Shown here piece after piece: positions 42,384 through 50,925 of a stretch of 64,000 bases of DNA (positions are counted from its first letter, which is position 1; every line of letters begins with the position of its first letter). Source of the DNA: Pseudodesulfovibrio senegalensis (GTDB lineage: Bacteria; Desulfobacterota; Desulfovibrionia; Desulfovibrionales; Desulfovibrionaceae); NCBI RefSeq assembly GCF_008830225.1, contig NZ_WAIE01000004.1, forward strand, positions 186,001-250,000. The letters run 5' to 3'. Under the pieces are notes generated by a model. The model was not told the DNA's origin. It saw only the letters and a list, made by a program, of their open reading frames with translations, and did no database searches. Both the position numbers and the translations under genes were made by a program.

Positions 42384-43970
42384 CTATTCGTGTTCTCTGG
42401 TCTTGTGAAAGGAGATGTTCGGCCATGTCTCGACCGCATCATCCAGCCTCCACCGGCTCGGAGCAAGGTAAGTGAGATTTTCGTCCGCGTCCAGTGCCAG
42501 ATATCTGGCGGCTCCTTTTTTGAACCGCGCCAGCTCGATTTTGTCCTCGCAGGATATCCAGCGGGCCGTGTACAGCTCCACAGGTTCGTAAATGGCGTCC
42601 ACTCCGTATTCGTCCTGAAGGCGCGACTGGATCACGTCGAACTGCAGCATACCCACGGCCCCGAGAATATAGTCGTTGTTCTGGGTGGGGCGGAAAAGCT
42701 GCACCGCGCCTTCTTCGGCCAGCTGGGTCAGGCCTTTCTGCAGCTGCTTGGCCTTGAGCGGGGTCTTGAGGATCACGCGCCGGAATATTTCCGGGGCGAA
42801 GTTGGGGATGCCCGTGAATTTGAGCGGTTCCTTTTCCGTGAAGGTGTCGCCGATCTTGATGGTGCCGTGGTTGTGGATGCCGATGATGTCGCCGGGCCAT
42901 GCCTCTTCCACGCCTTCGCGGTCCTGCGCCATGAAGATGGTGGCCTTGGATATCTGCACGTCCTTGCCGATGCGGTGGTGGCGTACCTTCATGCCCTTGG
43001 TGAATTTGCCGGAGTTGATGCGTACGAAGGCGATGCGGTCGCGGTGCTGGGGGTCCATGTTCGCCTGGATCTTGAAGCACACGCCCGAGAAACTGGTCTC
43101 GAAGGGTGAAACCTCGCGCTCTACGGCCGGGCGGGACTGCGGATGGGGCGCAAGCTGCACAAAGCTGTCCAGAAGTTCGTGCACCCCGAAATTGTTGATG
43201 GCCGAGCCGAAAAAGACCGGGGTCTGTTTTCCGGCAAGGTAACGCTCTGCGTCAAAGGGATAGCCCGCGCCCTCGAGCAGTTCGAGGTCTTCGCGCAGCT
43301 TGTCCGCCTGCAGGCCGAGTTCCTTGTCCAGGGTGGGGTCGTCCAGCGAATCGATGACCATGCCCTGATTGATGCCGCCGTTGTGCGTGGCCGAGAAAAG
43401 ATGCAGGCGTTTGTCGTGCAGGGAATAGACGCCCTTGAACTCCTTGCCCATGCCCACGGGCCACGACAGGGGCGCACATTCGATGTTCAGGGTTTCCTCG
43501 ATGTCTGCCAGTACGTCGAAGGGGTCCATGCCTTCGCGGTCCATCTTGTTGATGAAGGTGATGATGGGCGTGTCGCGCAGGCGGCAGACTTCCATGAGCT
43601 TGCGGGTCTGTTTTTCCACGCCCTTGGCCGAGTCGATGACCATGAGCGCGGAGTCCACGGCCGTGAGCACGCGGTAGGTGTCTTCGGAAAAATCCTGGTG
43701 GCCGGGCGTGTCCAGCAGGTTGATCTCGAAGTCCTCGTAGTTGAACTTCATGACCGAAGAGGTGACCGAGATGCCGCGCTGCTGCTCCATGGCCATCCAG
43801 TCCGAGGTGGCGTGGCGCGCGGCCTTGCGTGCCTTGACGGTTCCGGCCATCTGTATGGCGCCGCCGAAGAGGAGCAGTTTTTCGGTCAGGGTGGTCTTGC
43901 CCGCGTCCGGGTGGCTGATGATGCCGAAGGTGCGGCGGCGCTCCACCTGTTTCTGTATCTGTTTTTCCAC
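42384..43970 (-). CDS. prfC: Peptide chain release factor 3
   Basis: 528 aa from GTG 43970, chosen because AAGGA lies 7 nt upstream and E. coli RF3 has 529 residues; a TTG at 43988 would fall in a terminator's T run. G1 loop SHPDAGKTT (20-28), G3 DTPGHQDF, G4 [15 protein letters not shown] is the switch I region of RF3 and not of EF-G. It is a GTPase that recycles RF1/RF2 after peptide release. An exonuclease gene follows. Confidence 0.96.
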   Translation of the reverse strand: MEKQIQKQVERRRTFGIISHPDAGKTTLTEKLLLFGGAIQMAGTVKARKAARHATSDWMAMEQQRGISVTSSVMKFNYEDFEINLLDTPGHQDFSEDTYRVLTAVDSALMVIDSAKGVEKQTRKLMEVCRLRDTPIITFINKMDREGMDPFDVLADIEETLNIECAPLSWPVGMGKEFKGVYSLHDKRLHLFSATHNGGINQGMVIDSLDDPTLDKELGLQADKLREDLELLEGAGYPFDAERYLAGKQTPVFFGSAINNFGVHELLDSFVQLAPHPQSRPAVEREVSPFETSFSGVCFKIQANMDPQHRDRIAFVRINSGKFTKGMKVRHHRIGKDVQISKATIFMAQDREGVEEAWPGDIIGIHNHGTIKIGDTFTEKEPLKFTGIPNFAPEIFRRVILKTPLKAKQLQKGLTQLAEEGAVQLFRPTQNNDYILGAVGMLQFDVIQSRLQDEYGVDAIYEPVELYTARWISCEDKIELARFKKGAARYLALDADENLTYLAPSRWRLDDAVETWPNISFHKTREHE

Positions 43971-43985
43971 GTTCAAATCCTTGTG

Positions 43986-44016
43986 CAAAAAAATGGGGCC
44001 GCAAGCCAGCGGCCCC
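43986..44016 (-). terminator. Rho-independent terminator just upstream of prfC
   Basis: Minus-strand stem 44009-44016 / 43995-44002 (8 GC-rich pairs) followed by seven T. It closes the two-gene unit starting at 45538. It lies only about 16 bases from the prfC start, leaving no room for a prfC promoter between. Confidence 0.85.
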
Positions 44017-44063
44017 GCACGTCATACCCGTTATGGGGGAAAGGTCAAGTTTCGGGCCTGCGT

Positions 44064-44735
44064 TCAGTCGCGCAGGAGCAGGGTGTCCTGGCAGCGGGAT
44101 TTGGCGTAGCGCCACCAGAACCGGCCGGAGCATTTGTTCTGTGCGGCCAGCGACCGTTGGGACACGGAGTGTTCGTTGCGCGAGAATTGTTGCAGCATGG
44201 CCGCTTCCACGGCCTCGGCGGCCTGTTGCGGTGCGATGGTCTTGTCTTGCAGCCCCGTGATCTGTGCGGCCAGGGCTTCGCCGATCATCCGCTGGCCCGC
44301 ATCCGGTGAAAATCGCTGCCACATGGCTGCTGCCTCGGCGGATTTGCCCATGCGCGCAAGGGCCAGGCCCGCATACAGGGGCGCTTCCCATGCCGTGGAG
44401 TCGTTTGCGGCCGCGCTCATGATTTTTTCAGCCTGCTGCATGTTCCCTGCGTGGTAACTGCTCATGCCCGCCATGAGCAGGCGCGAGAGGCGCGTTTTCT
44501 TGCCGGCTTCGGCGTTGTTGGTCATGAGTTGGGCAAAGGCGTCGGCCGCGCGCTTGAAGTAGCCCGCAGCGGTTGTGGCGTCGTTGTTGCCGCGCAGGGC
44601 GATGATGGCGCGGCCGAAATTCTTTTCGCCCACCGATCCGGGCGGGGTGGCCATGGCTGCAGCGGGAACGAGCAGGCTCGCCCCCAGGAGCAGGGTGCAG
44701 ACAGCGATGTTTTTGCGTATGGCGAAGAAACGCAT
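44064..44735 (-). CDS. Exported helical-repeat protein, unknown function
   Basis: 223 aa from the ATG with CGGAGG upstream. Signal peptide cleaved near AMATP (about residue 25). The mature part has repeated helix pairs with small residues (FKRAADAFAQL, HAGNMQQAEKIMSAA, YAGLALARMGKSAEAAAMW), a TPR/Sel1-like pattern. The end has several Cys (CSGRFWW, SRCQDTLL). Probably a periplasmic scaffold. Second gene of a two-gene unit ending in a strong terminator. Confidence 0.72.
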   Translation of the reverse strand: MRFFAIRKNIAVCTLLLGASLLVPAAAMATPPGSVGEKNFGRAIIALRGNNDATTAAGYFKRAADAFAQLMTNNAEAGKKTRLSRLLMAGMSSYHAGNMQQAEKIMSAAANDSTAWEAPLYAGLALARMGKSAEAAAMWQRFSPDAGQRMIGEALAAQITGLQDKTIAPQQAAEAVEAAMLQQFSRNEHSVSQRSLAAQNKCSGRFWWRYAKSRCQDTLLLRD

Positions 44736-44767
44736 GAAAACCTCCGGGTGCTTGCGGCCGGTCCGCG

Positions 44768-45538
44768 TCATGCGGACATGTAGGCCTTGGCAATGCGAAA
44801 CACATCGTCGTAGGCCATCTTGTTGCGGATGCCCATGGCCATCTCCAGCGACATGTCCATCTTGCGCCGGGTTTCGGCAATGGTCTGGTCGCGGATGCCC
44901 TCAAGGTGGTAGGCCAGAAAATCCGGCTCGAAATTGTCGATGGCCAGTGAAAGGCCTTCGGTGAAATAGCGTGAATGCGAGTAGGGCAGCAGTTTTTCCA
45001 GCCGCCGCTTGTCGGGCCGCGCGTAGATGACGTAGAAAAGCAGCTTCACCACCAGCCGGTCGAACGGCATCTTGTGGTCTACGGCCAGCAGCGTGTGCAG
45101 GTCGGCCCCGCGTTCCTTGACCGCCGTGGTCAGGCCGTGGGCCATGTCAAAGGCCGCCTTTTCGGTCATGGGTGCGTGGGAAAATTTTGAGTCCATGCGT
45201 ACCATGGTGATGCGCGGGTTTTCCGCAGCCGCAATGGCGAACAGGGCAAGACGCATGAGGTCGATCTTGCGGCGATAATCGTCCAGCAGGGCGTCGCGCT
45301 TGACCTCGGCCAGCCTGCGCACGAGGTCCGGTTCCATCCTGGCGAACACCGTGTCCAGCAGGTGGCTGATGTAGCTTTCCTGCGTGGTCTCCAGTTCGTC
45401 CCGGATGATGTTTTTGCCCTTGCGTGTGTCGATGACCTTGCGGATGGACAGCCAATAGGCGGCCAATCCCTCGAAGGGCATTTCGAGTATGTCCAGTTCC
45501 TGCCGTGCGTCAGCGGCGTGCCCGTTGGTTTGATTCAT
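44768..45538 (-). CDS. Hypothetical helical cytoplasmic protein
   Basis: 256 aa from MNQTNG. Almost wholly alpha-helical and charged, with no signal peptide, membrane segment, Cys cluster or motif I know. HDKMPFDRLVVKLLFYVIYARP-like and TIAETRRKMDMSLEMAMGI segments suggest a helical bundle. Its neighbour 32 nt downstream is an exported TPR-like protein. It is divergent from lgt. No function proposed. Confidence 0.65.
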   Translation of the reverse strand: MNQTNGHAADARQELDILEMPFEGLAAYWLSIRKVIDTRKGKNIIRDELETTQESYISHLLDTVFARMEPDLVRRLAEVKRDALLDDYRRKIDLMRLALFAIAAAENPRITMVRMDSKFSHAPMTEKAAFDMAHGLTTAVKERGADLHTLLAVDHKMPFDRLVVKLLFYVIYARPDKRRLEKLLPYSHSRYFTEGLSLAIDNFEPDFLAYHLEGIRDQTIAETRRKMDMSLEMAMGIRNKMAYDDVFRIAKAYMSA

Positions 45539-45701
45539 GGACGAACTGTAGCCCAATCCGTCGAAAAAACAAAGACAAGGGCGTGAACGGTGTTGCCGTC
45601 GGTGAGCAGAACCCGCCACGCTTGTCATGCGTTCGGCTTGGGATTATGACAGGCTCTTTGGCAAGCCCTGCGCAACCACCTGTTTCCCGGAGACGTTCCC
45701 C

Positions 45702-46472
45702 ATGCTGCATTACCCGGATTTCGACCCGATCATTTTTTCCGTGGGACCGTTTCAGGCCCGCTGGTACGGCATGATGTACGTGTTCGGCGTGGTGGCGGGC
45801 TGGCTGCTGGGCCGTTGGCGCGCATCGCGTCCGGGCAGCGGCTGGACCGGCCCGCAGATGGACGATTTCGTGACATACCTGATTCTGGGCATCATTCTGG
45901 GCGGCAGGCTCGGATACGTGCTTTTCTACAACCCGGGTTACTATTTTTCCCACCCGTCGGAGGTCGTCGCCATCTGGAACGGCGGCATGTCCTTTCACGG
46001 CGGCGTGTTGGGCGTGATCCTGGCCTGTTGGCTGTTCGCACGCAAAACCGGCAAGCACCTGCTGGACGTGGGTGACTTCGTGGCACCGCTGGTGCCGCCG
46101 GGCATCATGTTCGGGCGCTTGGGCAATTTCATCAATGGCGAGCTGTGGGGTCGGGTCACGGACGGCTGGTGGGGCATGGTTTTTCCCGGAGCCGGTTCGC
46201 TGCCGCGCCATCCTTCCCAGCTGTATGAATCCGCGCTTGAAGGGCTGGCCCTGTTCGCGCTGTTGTGGTGGTATTCTTCCAAACCGAGACCGCGCGGCGC
46301 GGTGGGCGGCATGTTTTTGCTGGGCTACGGCGTGGCCCGGTTCATCGTGGAATTCGCCCGGCAGCCGGACGCCCAGCTCGGATTCGTGGCCATGAACTGG
46401 ATGAGCATGGGACAGGTTCTGTGCCTGCCCATGATGCTTTTGGGCGGCTGGCTGGTCTTTCGTTCACGGTAG
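45702..46472 (+). CDS. lgt: Prolipoprotein diacylglyceryl transferase
   Basis: 256 aa from ATG 45702. [14 protein letters not shown] (about 139-152) is the Lgt signature with the essential Arg, Asn and Glu. [11 protein letters not shown] carries the conserved Tyr-Gly pair, and [12 protein letters not shown] is a second family motif. About seven helices. It adds diacylglycerol from phosphatidylglycerol to the lipobox Cys of prolipoproteins in the inner membrane. Convergent with the next gene, overlapping by 9 bp. Confidence 0.95.
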   Translation: MLHYPDFDPIIFSVGPFQARWYGMMYVFGVVAGWLLGRWRASRPGSGWTGPQMDDFVTYLILGIILGGRLGYVLFYNPGYYFSHPSEVVAIWNGGMSFHGGVLGVILACWLFARKTGKHLLDVGDFVAPLVPPGIMFGRLGNFINGELWGRVTDGWWGMVFPGAGSLPRHPSQLYESALEGLALFALLWWYSSKPRPRGAVGGMFLLGYGVARFIVEFARQPDAQLGFVAMNWMSMGQVLCLPMMLLGGWLVFRSR

Positions 46473-47336
46473 CAGGCCGGGCACGCGGATTTCAAACAGC
46501 TTTTCCCAGAGCTTGCCCGTGGCAAACAGGCGGTCGTTTTTTGCATCGTAGGCCAGCCCGTTGGCCACGCCCGCGCTGCTGCGCACCCGGTCAAGGAGCG
46601 GTTTCAGGTCCACCCATGCTTCGACCAGCCCGGTCTTCGGATTGATGACCGCCACGCTGGCGCATTTCCAGATGTTGGCCCAGATGCGGCCGTTGATCCA
46701 TTCCAGCTCGTTGATGTTGCGCACGGGGCGGCCATTTTCGTGCACGCGCAGGGATCGCACGGGCCGGAATGTTCCGGGTTCCCGCCATGTAAGCATGTCC
46801 GTGCCGTTGCTCATGATCAGATACCTGCCGTCGTGGGTCAGTCCCCATGCCTCGGCTTCCCCCTTGTCGCCGCGCACGTAAAAATCCCCGGCAAGGAGCA
46901 GTTCAAGAGGATTTTCCTCAAGGTCCGGAGCCCGATCCGGGTCAAGGTCGGGCAGGGAAAAGACATAGCCCTGCCCGGAACGCCATGTGAGCACGTACGC
47001 GGCTTGGTTGAGAATCGTCAGCCCTTCCCCGAACCTGCTGTCCGGCAGGTGCGCCAGCCGAAGCACCCGGCCTGTTGCCGGTTCCACGGTGCGCACCGTG
47101 GATTGTTTGTATTTGCCCGTGGATTCGACAAGATACGGCCCGTAAAAGGCCAGTCCCTGTGTGGACGCGTGGGGATCGTGGGGATGTTCGGCCTGTATCG
47201 CAGCCGTGTAGTGTTTGATTGTTTCGGGCTGCTGCGCCAGACAGTTGCCGGCGAAAGCTACAGCCAGCAAGGTCCACGGCAGCAGGGCAGCAATGGCCCG
47301 GCATGTGCGGATTCCTTGATGTAAAAAGCGTTTCAC
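46464..47336 (-). CDS. Glutaminyl-peptide cyclotransferase (plant/bacterial beta-propeller type)
   Basis: 290 aa from a GTG start, with a signal peptide ending at NCLAQQ (about residue 35). Blade motifs [71 protein letters not shown] and [19 protein letters not shown] are those of the five-bladed QC family. It would convert N-terminal Gln of exported proteins to pyroglutamate in the periplasm. It shares its stop region with lgt. Confidence 0.92.
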   Translation of the reverse strand: MKRFLHQGIRTCRAIAALLPWTLLAVAFAGNCLAQQPETIKHYTAAIQAEHPHDPHASTQGLAFYGPYLVESTGKYKQSTVRTVEPATGRVLRLAHLPDSRFGEGLTILNQAAYVLTWRSGQGYVFSLPDLDPDRAPDLEENPLELLLAGDFYVRGDKGEAEAWGLTHDGRYLIMSNGTDMLTWREPGTFRPVRSLRVHENGRPVRNINELEWINGRIWANIWKCASVAVINPKTGLVEAWVDLKPLLDRVRSSAGVANGLAYDAKNDRLFATGKLWEKLFEIRVPGLLP

Positions 47337-47369
47337 GGTAGTATTTCCGGCGGCTTGCCGCTGACGGGA

Positions 47370-48014
47370 TCAGCCGTGCTTCATGGCGTGAATGCCGCCG
47401 AGGGTGAAGCGCACCAGATGTTCTGTGAATTGTTCGAGATTGTCCTGCACATGCGGTCGTGGCGGGTCCATGCGGTCCGTGAGCGGCATCATCACCAGCG
47501 GGTCCAGCAGCTGGCCCCATATGCTCAGGGCGCAGTTCAGCACCACCGGGTCCGTGGGCGGGGTCTGCAGTATGTCGGCCACGATGGAGCGCAGTTCGTC
47601 GGCCGGAGCCTGAACATAGTGCTCCACCAGAAAATCGAGGTTGGTGCTCGGATTGGCCACTTCCATGAGAAAGATGGCCCAGTGCGCGGCCACGGGGCCG
47701 CCGTCGTTGTCCGAGTTGTAGATGTCTTCGACCTTTTGGCGGATGTATGCCTCCAGCCGTTCCTCGGGCGATGCATCCGGATTCCGTTTCAGGTCGGCAC
47801 GGTTCTGTTCGGCCTGCACGCGCACGAATATGTGCTCCAGAACGGAACGATACAAAGGCTCCTTGCCGCCGAAATGGTAGTTGACCGCGGCCACGTTGGC
47901 CTGGGCAAGGCCGCATATTTCCCGCACTGTTGCCGCGGAATAGCCTTTGTCCGCAAAAACGCGGACCGCGGCGGCCAGAAGGGCGTTCTTGGTGCCTGCA
48001 TCGTTGTTGTGCAT
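47370..48014 (-). CDS. TetR-family transcriptional regulator
   Basis: 214 aa. N-terminal HTH (KNALLAAAVRVFADKGYSAATVREICGLAQANVAAVNYHFGGK split over residues 9-51) is classic TetR. The C-terminal domain resembles the CerR/DUF1956 type. It lies 33 bases upstream of the glutaminyl cyclase gene on the same strand and divergent from ispH across a 143-bp spacer, where its operator may lie. Ligand unknown. Confidence 0.9.
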   Translation of the reverse strand: MHNNDAGTKNALLAAAVRVFADKGYSAATVREICGLAQANVAAVNYHFGGKEPLYRSVLEHIFVRVQAEQNRADLKRNPDASPEERLEAYIRQKVEDIYNSDNDGGPVAAHWAIFLMEVANPSTNLDFLVEHYVQAPADELRSIVADILQTPPTDPVVLNCALSIWGQLLDPLVMMPLTDRMDPPRPHVQDNLEQFTEHLVRFTLGGIHAMKHG

Positions 48015-48157
48015 GGATGATCCTTGAGGCTTGAATTTTGTTTGAAACGGTCGTTTTAAGTCCGGTGGGGAGTCTTCCTTTTCGGGTGGGTTTTGTCAAG
48101 GCCGTGAGTCGTTTTTGGCCACAGGGCCGGCACGACTCGTGAAATAATATTGAAAAC

Positions 48158-49027
48158 ATGGAAAACAATATGAAATCCCTGAAAGTGCAACTGGCCGAGC
48201 GGGCCGGTTTCTGCATGGGCGTCGACCTGGCCCTGCAGCGTCTGGACAAGGTCATCGAGGAGAGGCCCGGCGAGGCCATTCACATTCTCGGCCCCATAAT
48301 TCACAACCCGCAGGTACTGGAGCGCTATGCGCGCAAGGGCGTGATCATTGCCGAAAGTCCGGCGGATGTCCCCGAGGGTGGCTGCGTGGTCATCCGGGCC
48401 CACGGCATCACCCGGCAGGTGGAGCAGGCGCTTGAAGAGCGCATGGTGACCATCAAGGACGCCACCTGCCCCAAGGTCAAGAAGGCGCAGATTCTTATTG
48501 GCCGCCACACCCGCGACGGGCGCTGCCTGTTGCTCTACGGCGAGGCCGACCATCCGGAGGTGCGCGGGCTGGTGAGCTACGCCCATGACGAGGCCATTGT
48601 TTTCGGTTCTCTGGAGGAGCTGGAGCAGTGTGCGCTGGAAAGGGACGGTCGGTACGTGCTGGCGGCCCAGACCACGCAGGACAGGGCCATGTTCGACGTG
48701 ATCGCCGAGCGGCTGGAAGGGGCTCAGGCTCTGGACGTGGTCGTGCTGCACACCATTTGCGACGCCACCAAGGAGCGCCAGCGCGAGGCCATGGCCATGG
48801 CCCGCGAGGTGGATTACATGGTGGTGGTGGGCGGCAAGAACAGCGGCAATACCCGCAGGCTCGCACAGGTGGTTGCGGATCAGGGAACGCCCGTGGTGCA
48901 CGTGGAGACTGCCGCGGAGCTGCCCATGGAAGATTTCATGGACGTTGCCAGCGTAGGCGTGACTGCCGGGGCATCCACCCCCCGCGACCTCGTGGAAGGC
49001 GTGCTGGAGCGGCTGGGCAGCCTTTGA
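48158..49027 (+). CDS. ispH: 4-hydroxy-3-methylbut-2-enyl diphosphate reductase
   Basis: 289 aa from ATG 48158; an ATG 12 bases on (MKSLKV) has a better ribosome site. The three iron-sulfur Cys are Cys19 (GFCMGV), Cys104 (DATCPKV) and Cys201 (TICDAT). His49, His82 (RAHGIT) and the NSGNT segment bind the diphosphate. It makes IPP and DMAPP, the last step of the MEP isoprenoid pathway. Monocistronic, followed by a long spacer. Confidence 0.96.
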   Translation: MENNMKSLKVQLAERAGFCMGVDLALQRLDKVIEERPGEAIHILGPIIHNPQVLERYARKGVIIAESPADVPEGGCVVIRAHGITRQVEQALEERMVTIKDATCPKVKKAQILIGRHTRDGRCLLLYGEADHPEVRGLVSYAHDEAIVFGSLEELEQCALERDGRYVLAAQTTQDRAMFDVIAERLEGAQALDVVVLHTICDATKERQREAMAMAREVDYMVVVGGKNSGNTRRLAQVVADQGTPVVHVETAAELPMEDFMDVASVGVTAGASTPRDLVEGVLERLGSL

Positions 49028-49470
49028 GCACGAAAAAGGGGCCAGGAGGTTCCGGGACGGGCATCCCGAAAGCTGACCTGACCCCAATTTCCGTTGCGTT
49101 CCGCAAGGCGACTGCCGGCAAGGGCTGTTCTCGCGGTCATATTGCGGCATGCCTGGTGGAGGTCAGGCAGAGGGGTCGCCTCAATAATGATTGACCGATA
49201 CGGTTCAGCCGCCTCTACCCGGCATGTGTTCTCCGCGCGAACTCGGGCCTTGTTCGCTAATGAGCGGAAGAACAGGGCTGGCTGTGCCGGGCCGGAACGC
49301 GCATGAGGGAGGAGTTGTCGTAGAGCGGATTGTTCCGAAAATCCTGAATTGGAAGCGGAAAACGCCTATACCTGACTTCCAGTATAGGCACGTCAAGTCT
49401 TTCTAGTATTATTTTTGCCGATTATAACCCGATAAGATTATGCCCCGGGGCATGAAATCAAGGAGAAGCC
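49028..49470. other. Long gene-free spacer with hairpins
   Basis: 443 bases after ispH. 49038-49085 forms a nested hairpin: GGGGCCAGG pairs with CCTGACCCC (one mismatch) around CGGGA/TCCCG. GCCTATAC (49364-49371) pairs with GTATAGGC (49382-49389). AT-rich sequence from 49400 to 49440 probably holds the promoter of the next gene. Short open frames here have no ribosome site and no recognisable product. An sRNA cannot be ruled out. Confidence 0.5.
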
Positions 49471-49833
49471 ATGGATATCAGCGCAACCATTGCGGAAATG
49501 AAGAAGGACCCGGGTTTTGCGGAAAACGTGGGCATGGTGTTGGTGCACAACGGCGTGGTGCGCGGCTGGTCTCGCGACGACCACGCCACGGTCACCGGCA
49601 TCGAGATCACTCCGGACTATGAGCGCATGGAGGAAATCCGGAAGGAGATCGAAGGGCGCGACGGCATTTGGCGCGTGGTTGCCGAAGCTCATGAAGGTCC
49701 CATGAAGCCGGGCGACGATGTGCTTTTTCTGATCGTGGCCGGGGATATTCGTGAAAACGTGAAGCCCGCGCTGGCCGACCTGCTGGACCGCATCAAGTCC
49801 GAAGCCGTGACCAAGCGCGAGATTTTCGACTAG
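49471..49833 (+). CDS. moaE: MoaE-like molybdopterin synthase large subunit family protein
   Basis: 120 aa, AAGGAG upstream. VGMVLVHNGVVRGWSR, KPGDDVLFLIVAGDIRENV and the Lys-rich end SEAVTKREIFD follow the MoaE pattern, in a shorter variant known from deltaproteobacteria. MoaE with thiocarboxylated MoaD puts the dithiolene sulfurs into molybdopterin. No moaD adjoins it. The canonical C-terminal lysine and Trp-Lys motif are altered, so activity is likely but not certain. Cofactor demand fits the molybdoenzyme at 60296. Confidence 0.8.
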   Translation: MDISATIAEMKKDPGFAENVGMVLVHNGVVRGWSRDDHATVTGIEITPDYERMEEIRKEIEGRDGIWRVVAEAHEGPMKPGDDVLFLIVAGDIRENVKPALADLLDRIKSEAVTKREIFD

Positions 49834-49857
49834 GCACGGGCAGGCGGCAACGCGGGA

Positions 49858-50925
49858 TCAGGCTGCGCCATAGCGCATCATCAGGTGGAACACGGCCTGC
49901 ACGTAGCGGCCGGAGACGACGTCGGCCAGAGCAAACCCGGGCAGGTCTTCGTGGGCCATGACCCCGGTGTAGGCGAACCACGTTTCCAGCGAGAGCTTTT
50001 CCAGCCCCGGCGCCAGCACCGTGTTCCAGAGGTCGCTGGCCGTGTCCTGCGCCAGTTCATAGGTGCGGCACTGCAGCGGGCGGTGTTCCCAGAGCATGCA
50101 TGCGCCCTCATGGAGCAGAGGGCAGGTGGCTCCGGCCTCGGACAGGCAGTATTCGCCCGCGTCCGCACCCTGATCCACGTTTTGGGCCGTGCTGCGTTCC
50201 TTTTTTGCGGTTTCCACGGCCCGGCCGATGGCCTGCAGGCGTTCGTCGCTGGAAAGCCGTGCGTTCATGAAGTGGGTCAGGTGCACGGCCTCGATGAGCG
50301 ACAGGGTGATGGGCGTGCTGCAGCAGCGCGTATGGTCGCGGCCGCAACGCTGGTCGTTGCCCAGTTCGTAGGCAAAAAGGTCTTCGGCCCGAGCTTCGAG
50401 GATGGTGTAGTCCTTGAAGAACGGCGCGAGGTCCACCGCACGTTTCATTTCAAGGGACGGTTCGCGCAGGGTCAGTTTGCGGCTTGAGCGTCCGTATTTG
50501 CGGATGGTCCACCACTGGGCGAAGTTGGCGGGCTTGGAGCGCAGCTTCTTGAGTTTTTTCCAGGCACCCTGATGCCCGAGCCCGCGCCGCAGCAGGTAGG
50601 CGTTGAGCACGGTCCCGGTGCGCCCGATGCCGTGCCGGCAGTGGATGAGCACCTTTTTTCCCAGATAGATGGCCTCGTCCAGCCAGGCCAGCGCCTTTTC
50701 CAGTTCGGCCAGTTCCGGCGCCTCCTCGTCGGCCAGGGGCATGTGGTAGACCTCGAATCCGGCCTGGCATTCGATGTCGTGCAGGTCGCAGAATTCGCCG
50801 CACAGGTTGAGCACCGCGTCCACGCCCGCCGCGTGCAGGGCGTCGAGCTGTTTGTCGCTCATGGGGGCGGCTCCCACCGCGAGCTGGTCCGTGACCCAGG
50901 TGAGCTGGTATGCGGGAACGGTCAT
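49858..50925 (-). CDS. Dual-specificity phosphatase fused to a CxxC-cluster (YkgJ-like) domain
   Basis: 355 aa. Residues 1-150 are a dual-specificity phosphatase: HCRHGIGRTG holds the CX5R loop (Cys96, Arg102), with general-acid Asp in LADEEAP (about 66). From about residue 190 comes a Cys-rich domain (RCGRDHTRCC, CLSEAGATCPLLHEGACMLWEHRPLQCRTY) like YkgJ/UPF0153 proteins, thought to bind zinc or an iron-sulfur cluster. The ATG overlaps the stop of the phosphotransferase-like gene by one base. Last gene of a five-gene operon; it may remove phosphate placed by its partner. Confidence 0.85.
   Translation of the reverse strand: MTVPAYQLTWVTDQLAVGAAPMSDKQLDALHAAGVDAVLNLCGEFCDLHDIECQAGFEVYHMPLADEEAPELAELEKALAWLDEAIYLGKKVLIHCRHGIGRTGTVLNAYLLRRGLGHQGAWKKLKKLRSKPANFAQWWTIRKYGRSSRKLTLREPSLEMKRAVDLAPFFKDYTILEARAEDLFAYELGNDQRCGRDHTRCCSTPITLSLIEAVHLTHFMNARLSSDERLQAIGRAVETAKKERSTAQNVDQGADAGEYCLSEAGATCPLLHEGACMLWEHRPLQCRTYELAQDTASDLWNTVLAPGLEKLSLETWFAYTGVMAHEDLPGFALADVVSGRYVQAVFHLMMRYGAA

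Noticed and set aside
49028-49470. SRP RNA, 6S RNA or tRNA in the spacer after ispH
   Set aside because: None of the conserved SRP tetraloop/asymmetric-loop sequence, the 6S bubble or a cloverleaf could be found.
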